Below are positions 60,052 through 64,000 of a stretch of DNA of 64,000 nt, in pieces; positions within the stretch are counted from its first letter, which is position 1, and the number at the start of each line of letters is the position of its first letter. The notes under the pieces were generated by a model, which was not told the DNA's origin, ran no database searches, and saw only the letters and a program-made list of their open reading frames with translations. The stretch is from Flavobacterium sp. YJ01 (GTDB lineage: Bacteria > Bacteroidota > Bacteroidia > Flavobacteriales > Flavobacteriaceae), in assembly GCF_029320955.1 (NCBI RefSeq), contig NZ_CP119757.1, forward strand, positions 5,084,001 to 5,148,000, read 5' to 3'. The translations under genes were made by a program, and so were the position numbers.

Positions 60052-62409
60052 ATGGTTATGAAAAATATATTTGTAAAATACGGTTTTATTGCAGTTATTT
60101 CTTTGATCAGTAATGCAGCTTTGAGCCAGCAATCTGCGAAAAAGTTGTCAGATTACGTAAATCCGAATATTGGAACAGCCCATAGCAGATGGTTTTTTTA
60201 CACGCCAGCAGCAATGCCTTTTGGATTGGCAAAACTTGGGCCTTCAACAAACGGTCATTTAGGAAATAAAGACGGTTGGGAAGCGACGGGTTACGATGAC
60301 CGAGATACTTCGATAGAAGGTTTTGCTTGTTTGCACGAATTTCAGGTTGGCGGAATTGTTTTGGCGCCTTCTGTTGGAAAATTACAGACAATTCCGGGAA
60401 GCCTTGAAAATCCTGATGAAGGATACCGATCAAGATTTGATCGAAAAGATGAATATGCTACGTCTGGATATTATTCGGTTTTACTTAAAGATTATAAAGT
60501 AAAAGCAGAACTTACCGCTACAAAAAGAGTTGGTTTTCAAAGATATACTTTTCCAAAATCATCACAGTCCAATATCATTTTTGACATTGGAAACAGACAA
60601 GGAGAAAGCGGAGCCGTTAGAGATGCTAAAGTTGCTATTACAGAAGATGGAAGAATTGAAGGCTATGTTATAACCATTCCAGAATATGTAAAAAAATATC
60701 AAGCAGGCGCTGATGTAGCTATGTATTTTTCAGCAGTTTTGGATAAGAAACCCGCAAATTTTGGAGTATTCAATAAAAAAGAAAATCAGGCAGGAAGTAA
60801 AGAAATTTCAGGAGAAGGCTCGGGAGTTTATTTGACTTTTAATACCAAAGAAAATGAAACCGTTACGGTTAAAATAGGGTTGTCTTACACCTCTATAGCA
60901 AATGCAAGATTAAATCTTGAAACAGAAGCAAAAAATCTAAATTTTGATGCGGCGAAGAAAAAAAACCAAACCGTTTGGAATGATTATTTTGGAAGAATAA
61001 CGGTAGAAGGAAAAAATGAAAATGATAAAATTAAATTTTACACGGGTTTATATCACGCTCTTTTAGGCCGTGGCCTAGGAAGTGATGTAAACGGAGCCTA
61101 TCCGATGAATAATGGTCAGGTTGGACAAATTCCGCTTGACGGAAAAGGAAAACCTCAGCATAATTATTATAATACAGATGCTATTTGGGGCGGTTTTTGG
61201 AATCTAACGCAGCTTTGGGCTTTGGCTTATCCTGAATATTATGCTGATTGGGTGCAAGGTCAATTGCTTGTTTATAAAGATGCCGGCTGGCTTGGAGACG
61301 GAATTGCAAATAGCAAATATGTCTCAGGAGTTGGAACCAACTTTACAGGACTTGCAATTGCCTCTGCTTACAATTCTGGAATCCGAAATTTTGATGTGGA
61401 AAAAGGATATGAAGCAGCTTTAAAAAATGAATTGGAATGGAAAGATAGAATTGAAGGCGCAGGAAAAATGGATGTGAAGCAATTTGTAGAGTTGGGTTAT
61501 TCTCCGTTTTTAGATAATATGGAATTTAAAACGAATACAGAAGGTTCTGGATTTTCTGCTTCTCATACTTTAGAATATTCTTATAGCGCTTATGCTGTTG
61601 CCCAATTTGCAAAAGCTCTGAATAAAACGGAAGATTATGAAAAACTAATAAAATTGGCAGACGGCTGGAAATTGCTTTATGATAAAGAAACCGCTTTTAT
61701 AAGACCAAAATATGCTAACGGAAAATTTGTTCAAAATTTTAATCCGTCAGAACCTTGGCGCGGATTTCAGGAAGGAAATGCTTGGCAATATACATTTTAT
61801 GTTCCTCACAATGTTCCAGAATTGGTGGCGACTTTAGGAAAAGATACTTTCAACGAACGTTTGAATGAAATTTTTACAAAATCTCAAAAAAATGTATTTG
61901 GAGGCGGAACTAAAATCGATGCTTTTGCTGGATTATCAGGATTTTATAATCACGGAAATCAGCCAAACTTGCATATTTCTTGGCTTTTTAATTTTTCTGG
62001 AAAACCTTATTTAACACAGAAATGGGTTCATGCAATCTGCGATGAATTTTACGGAACAGAAGGAATTCACGGTTACGGATATGGTCAAGATGAAGATCAA
62101 GGACAATTGGGCGCTTGGTACGTAATGTCTGCCATAGGATTATTTGATGTGAAAGGACTGACTGATATTAATCCATCTTTTCAAATTGGAAGTCCGTTGT
62201 TTGATAAAATTACTATCAGGCAATCCGATAAAACAAAAACTTTTATAATTGATGTTAAAAACAATTCTAAAAGGAATATTTATCTTCAAGAAGTAAAATT
62301 AAACGATGCCGATTTAAATAAGCTTTCGATAGATTTAGCAGCAATTAAAAAGGGAGGAAGTTTAAAAATGAAAGTAGATGCACAACCTTCTGAAGCTTGG
62401 TCTAATTAA
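60052..62409 (+). CDS. Glycoside hydrolase family 92 (secreted alpha-mannosidase)
   Basis: 785 residues. The ATG at 60052 directly follows the GH31 stop; a second ATG six bases on (MKNIFVKYG) is an equally good start. Signal peptide (about 1-26, ALSQ). GH92 hallmarks are DYVNPNIGT, MPFGLAKLGP, the central NTDAIWGGFWNLTQLW and, near the C-terminus, GQDEDQGQLGAWYVMSA. GH92 enzymes are Ca2+-dependent exo-alpha-mannosidases. The typical N-terminal beta-sandwich plus helical barrel layout fits the length. It suggests that the target glycan contains alpha-mannose. Confidence 0.93.
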   Translation: MVMKNIFVKYGFIAVISLISNAALSQQSAKKLSDYVNPNIGTAHSRWFFYTPAAMPFGLAKLGPSTNGHLGNKDGWEATGYDDRDTSIEGFACLHEFQVGGIVLAPSVGKLQTIPGSLENPDEGYRSRFDRKDEYATSGYYSVLLKDYKVKAELTATKRVGFQRYTFPKSSQSNIIFDIGNRQGESGAVRDAKVAITEDGRIEGYVITIPEYVKKYQAGADVAMYFSAVLDKKPANFGVFNKKENQAGSKEISGEGSGVYLTFNTKENETVTVKIGLSYTSIANARLNLETEAKNLNFDAAKKKNQTVWNDYFGRITVEGKNENDKIKFYTGLYHALLGRGLGSDVNGAYPMNNGQVGQIPLDGKGKPQHNYYNTDAIWGGFWNLTQLWALAYPEYYADWVQGQLLVYKDAGWLGDGIANSKYVSGVGTNFTGLAIASAYNSGIRNFDVEKGYEAALKNELEWKDRIEGAGKMDVKQFVELGYSPFLDNMEFKTNTEGSGFSASHTLEYSYSAYAVAQFAKALNKTEDYEKLIKLADGWKLLYDKETAFIRPKYANGKFVQNFNPSEPWRGFQEGNAWQYTFYVPHNVPELVATLGKDTFNERLNEIFTKSQKNVFGGGTKIDAFAGLSGFYNHGNQPNLHISWLFNFSGKPYLTQKWVHAICDEFYGTEGIHGYGYGQDEDQGQLGAWYVMSAIGLFDVKGLTDINPSFQIGSPLFDKITIRQSDKTKTFIIDVKNNSKRNIYLQEVKLNDADLNKLSIDLAAIKKGGSLKMKVDAQPSEAWSN

Positions 62410-62419
62410 TGAGATTCTT

Positions 62420-63403
62420 ATGAAAAAGATTTTATATTTCATTTTAATTTTTTCGTTTTCAAAAGCAATTGCACAAACAGGAATTGCGAATGAGACAAAA
62501 AATAATAATCCGATATTCAAAGGCTGGTACGCAGATCCCGAAGCCATTATTTTTGATAAAACGTATTGGGTTTATCCCACTTTTTCTGCCCCTTATGAAA
62601 AGCAGGTTTTTTTCGATGCTTTTTCTTCAAAAGATTTAGTGCATTGGACAAAACATGAAAAGATTGTAGATACTTCAGCAGTAAAATGGGCGAAAAAAGC
62701 AATTTGGGCACCGTCGATCATAAAACATAAAAAGAAGTACTTTTTGTTTTTTGGTGCAAATGACATTCAAAACGATAATGAAGTCGGCGGAATTGGTGTC
62801 GCGGTTGCCTCAAGACCCGAAGGTCCGTACAAAGATTATTTAGGGAAACCGTTAGTAGATAAATTTTACAACGGTGCGCAGCCAATTGATCAATTTGTTT
62901 TTAAGGATAAAGACGGTCAATGCTATTTAATTTATGGCGGATGGAGACATTGCAATATTGCCAAGTTAAAGCCTGATTTTACTGGTTTTACTCCTTTTGA
63001 AGATAAAACGGTTTTTAAAGAAATCACTCCAGAAAATTATGTAGAAGGACCTTTCATGTTTATAAAAAATAACAAATATTATTTTATGTGGTCTGAAGGA
63101 GGCTGGACAGGACCTGACTATTGCGTCGCTTATGCTATTGCAGATTCTCCAATGGGACCATTTAAAAGAATCGGGAAAATCTTGGAGCAAGACAATAAAA
63201 TTGCTGTTGGAGCAGGGCATCACTCTATTATAAAACTGCCAAATTCCGAAAAGTATTATATTGTCTATCACAGGAGACCCATCACCGAAACACATGCAAA
63301 TTCTAGAGAAACCTGTATAGAAGAAATGCATTTTGATGAAAACGGTTTTATAAAACCCATTACAATTACCAATGAAGGTGTAAAATCACAATTAATTAAA
63401 TAA
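62420..63403 (+). CDS. Glycoside hydrolase family 43-type beta-propeller enzyme (secreted)
   Basis: 327 residues from the ATG at 62420 (MKKILYFILIFSFSKAIAQ), which gives a signal peptide; the frame is open upstream but that start would spoil it. Catalytic residues expected for GH43: Asp39 in GWYADPEAI, Asp157 in QPIDQFVF and Glu209 in YVEGPFMF. IWAPSIIKHKKKYFLFFGAN is the family blade. Beta-xylosidase or alpha-L-arabinofuranosidase are candidates. It follows GH92 by 10 bases and ends the hydrolase operon. Confidence 0.9.
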   Translation: MKKILYFILIFSFSKAIAQTGIANETKNNNPIFKGWYADPEAIIFDKTYWVYPTFSAPYEKQVFFDAFSSKDLVHWTKHEKIVDTSAVKWAKKAIWAPSIIKHKKKYFLFFGANDIQNDNEVGGIGVAVASRPEGPYKDYLGKPLVDKFYNGAQPIDQFVFKDKDGQCYLIYGGWRHCNIAKLKPDFTGFTPFEDKTVFKEITPENYVEGPFMFIKNNKYYFMWSEGGWTGPDYCVAYAIADSPMGPFKRIGKILEQDNKIAVGAGHHSIIKLPNSEKYYIVYHRRPITETHANSRETCIEEMHFDENGFIKPITITNEGVKSQLIK

Positions 63404-63437
63404 TAAAAAGATATAGTTGTAAAACGTTATTATTATG

Positions 63438-63479
63438 ATGGATTGCTTTCATGTATTTTGAAAGCTGTCCATTTTTTTT
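63438..63479 (+). terminator. Intrinsic terminator of the hydrolase operon
   Basis: ATGGA-TT-GCTTTC pairs with GAAAGC-TG-TCCAT, with a run of eight T after it. It ends the GH31-GH92-GH43 unit. The gap 63404-63949 holds no other gene; its second half carries the element copy 2. Confidence 0.8.
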
Positions 63480-63681
63480 GTAACTAATTCATTTTCTAAA
63501 AAAAAATATGAATTTTGAAATCTTAAATTCATTTCAGAAGCAGCATTTTAATTGTAGAAAGACTTAGGAATAAAACTTTTGAGCTGGTCAGATTTCCCTT
63601 TTTTAAACATAACTTTTTTATTTGACTCCTATTTACCTTTCAATTTGGTTCATCTTCTGCATTTCCAGTGTTTTCGGGTGC

Positions 63682-63780
63682 TGTTTGAATGATTTGAACA
63701 CAACTTTGAAACAAAATGGGGTAAATATAATGTTGTGATTCCACTAATTTGGTCAAAAAATAAATATGATTTTTTTAAGA
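63682..63780 (+). promoter_or_regulatory. Conserved element, copy 2 (candidate hybrid-regulator site)
   Basis: Copy 2 of the element described at 56412: the three identical blocks are at 63692, 63711 and 63748. It lies about 190 bases before the ATG at 63950, similar to the 220 bases for copy 1. Confidence 0.7.
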
Positions 63781-63949
63781 TTTAAATTGAAGTATCCGCA
63801 AAAAAAGATATCATATTTTATGATGTCATAAAAGTAATGCAATTCAGACCCCAAAAGATATTTGTATTGCGAATGAATACTAAAGTGAATTGTTAAAAGA
63901 TCTTTTTTATTTAAAACTAACTAATAACCAAACCAAAAAGTAAACCAAA

Positions 63950-64000
63950 ATGAAAATTGAAACGACGTGTAAAATGTCATCCGTTCATTTGAGCTTATTT
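63950..64000 (+). CDS. Start of a gene running off the window edge
   Basis: An ATG at 63950 opens a frame of 17 codons to the edge (MKIETTCKM, then SSVHLSLF). Its upstream spacer (ACCAAACC...AAACCAAAA) and the conserved element resemble those of polysaccharide-locus transporter genes, which often start with MKI and a hydrophobic stretch. A SusC-type TonB receptor would be expected here, but the fragment does not prove it. Confidence 0.4.
   Translation, partial: MKIETTCKMSSVHLSLF

Noticed and set aside
1..64000. tRNA, rRNA, riboswitch or insertion-sequence candidates
   Set aside because: No cloverleaf with a TTCGANNC-type arm, no rRNA-like stretch, no transposase frame or terminal inverted repeats were found by reading; a covariance-model search would be decisive.

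Overview
The window looks like a chromosomal segment of a Flavobacterium-type Bacteroidota. The pointers are AT-rich codon use, promoter boxes of the TTG-N(about 19)-TAnnTTTG kind, a hybrid two-component regulator (sensor, kinase, receiver and AraC domains in one chain) beside glycoside hydrolases, and many genes of families typical of flavobacteria. I found no rRNA, tRNA, CRISPR array or complete insertion sequence.

Layout. 1-2.9 kb: two subunits of a molybdenum hydroxylase (the FAD subunit is cut by the window edge). 3.0-10.7 kb, minus strand: an oxidative/general stress block with an SDR of the Gsp39 type, an FAD oxidase fused to a Rieske domain, a DUF892 ferritin-like protein and a large-subunit KatE catalase, followed by a duplicated membrane protein and a secreted protein of unknown role. 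11-20.4 kb: PAS histidine kinase with a convergent receiver protein, then a compact stressosome operon (RsbR, RsbS, RsbT, an ATPase-SpoIIE phosphatase) that runs directly into a histidine kinase and a receiver protein; then a CorA transporter and another receiver. 20.5-27.5 kb: a DUF2892-SRPBCC protein, several very acidic small proteins, xseAB, a UvrD-type helicase gene interrupted by an in-frame amber codon, and a DUF3606 protein. 27.6-32 kb: alkB, a DnaE-type polymerase that lacks its PHP domain, and a divergent three-gene operon ending in an excisionase-like regulator. 32.2-34.4 kb: egtD-egtB for ergothioneine. 35-50 kb: a dense signalling region with a receiver-kinase, a 2123-residue soluble hybrid kinase with about twelve HAMP units and three receivers, a CHASE3 kinase, a bacteriophytochrome and several lone receivers. 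50.4-64 kb: an AraC regulator and membrane protein, an esterase remnant, and a polysaccharide-utilisation locus (hybrid regulator, GH43, GH31, GH92, GH43) visibly more AT-rich than the rest.

How it fits together. The first 50 kb reads as environmental sensing plus stress defence: light (phytochrome), stressosome input, at least 13 receiver domains and several kinases sharing the SHDLQEPLRKI phospho-acceptor box, together with catalase, ergothioneine, DNA-repair and acidic stress proteins. There is no sigma-B, RsbU or RsbW, so I infer that the stressosome output goes to the kinase/receiver encoded at the end of its operon. The last 13 kb is a separate carbohydrate module; a phased element of about 100 bp occurs in front of both its first hydrolase gene and the gene entering the right edge, and is the best candidate binding site for the hybrid regulator.
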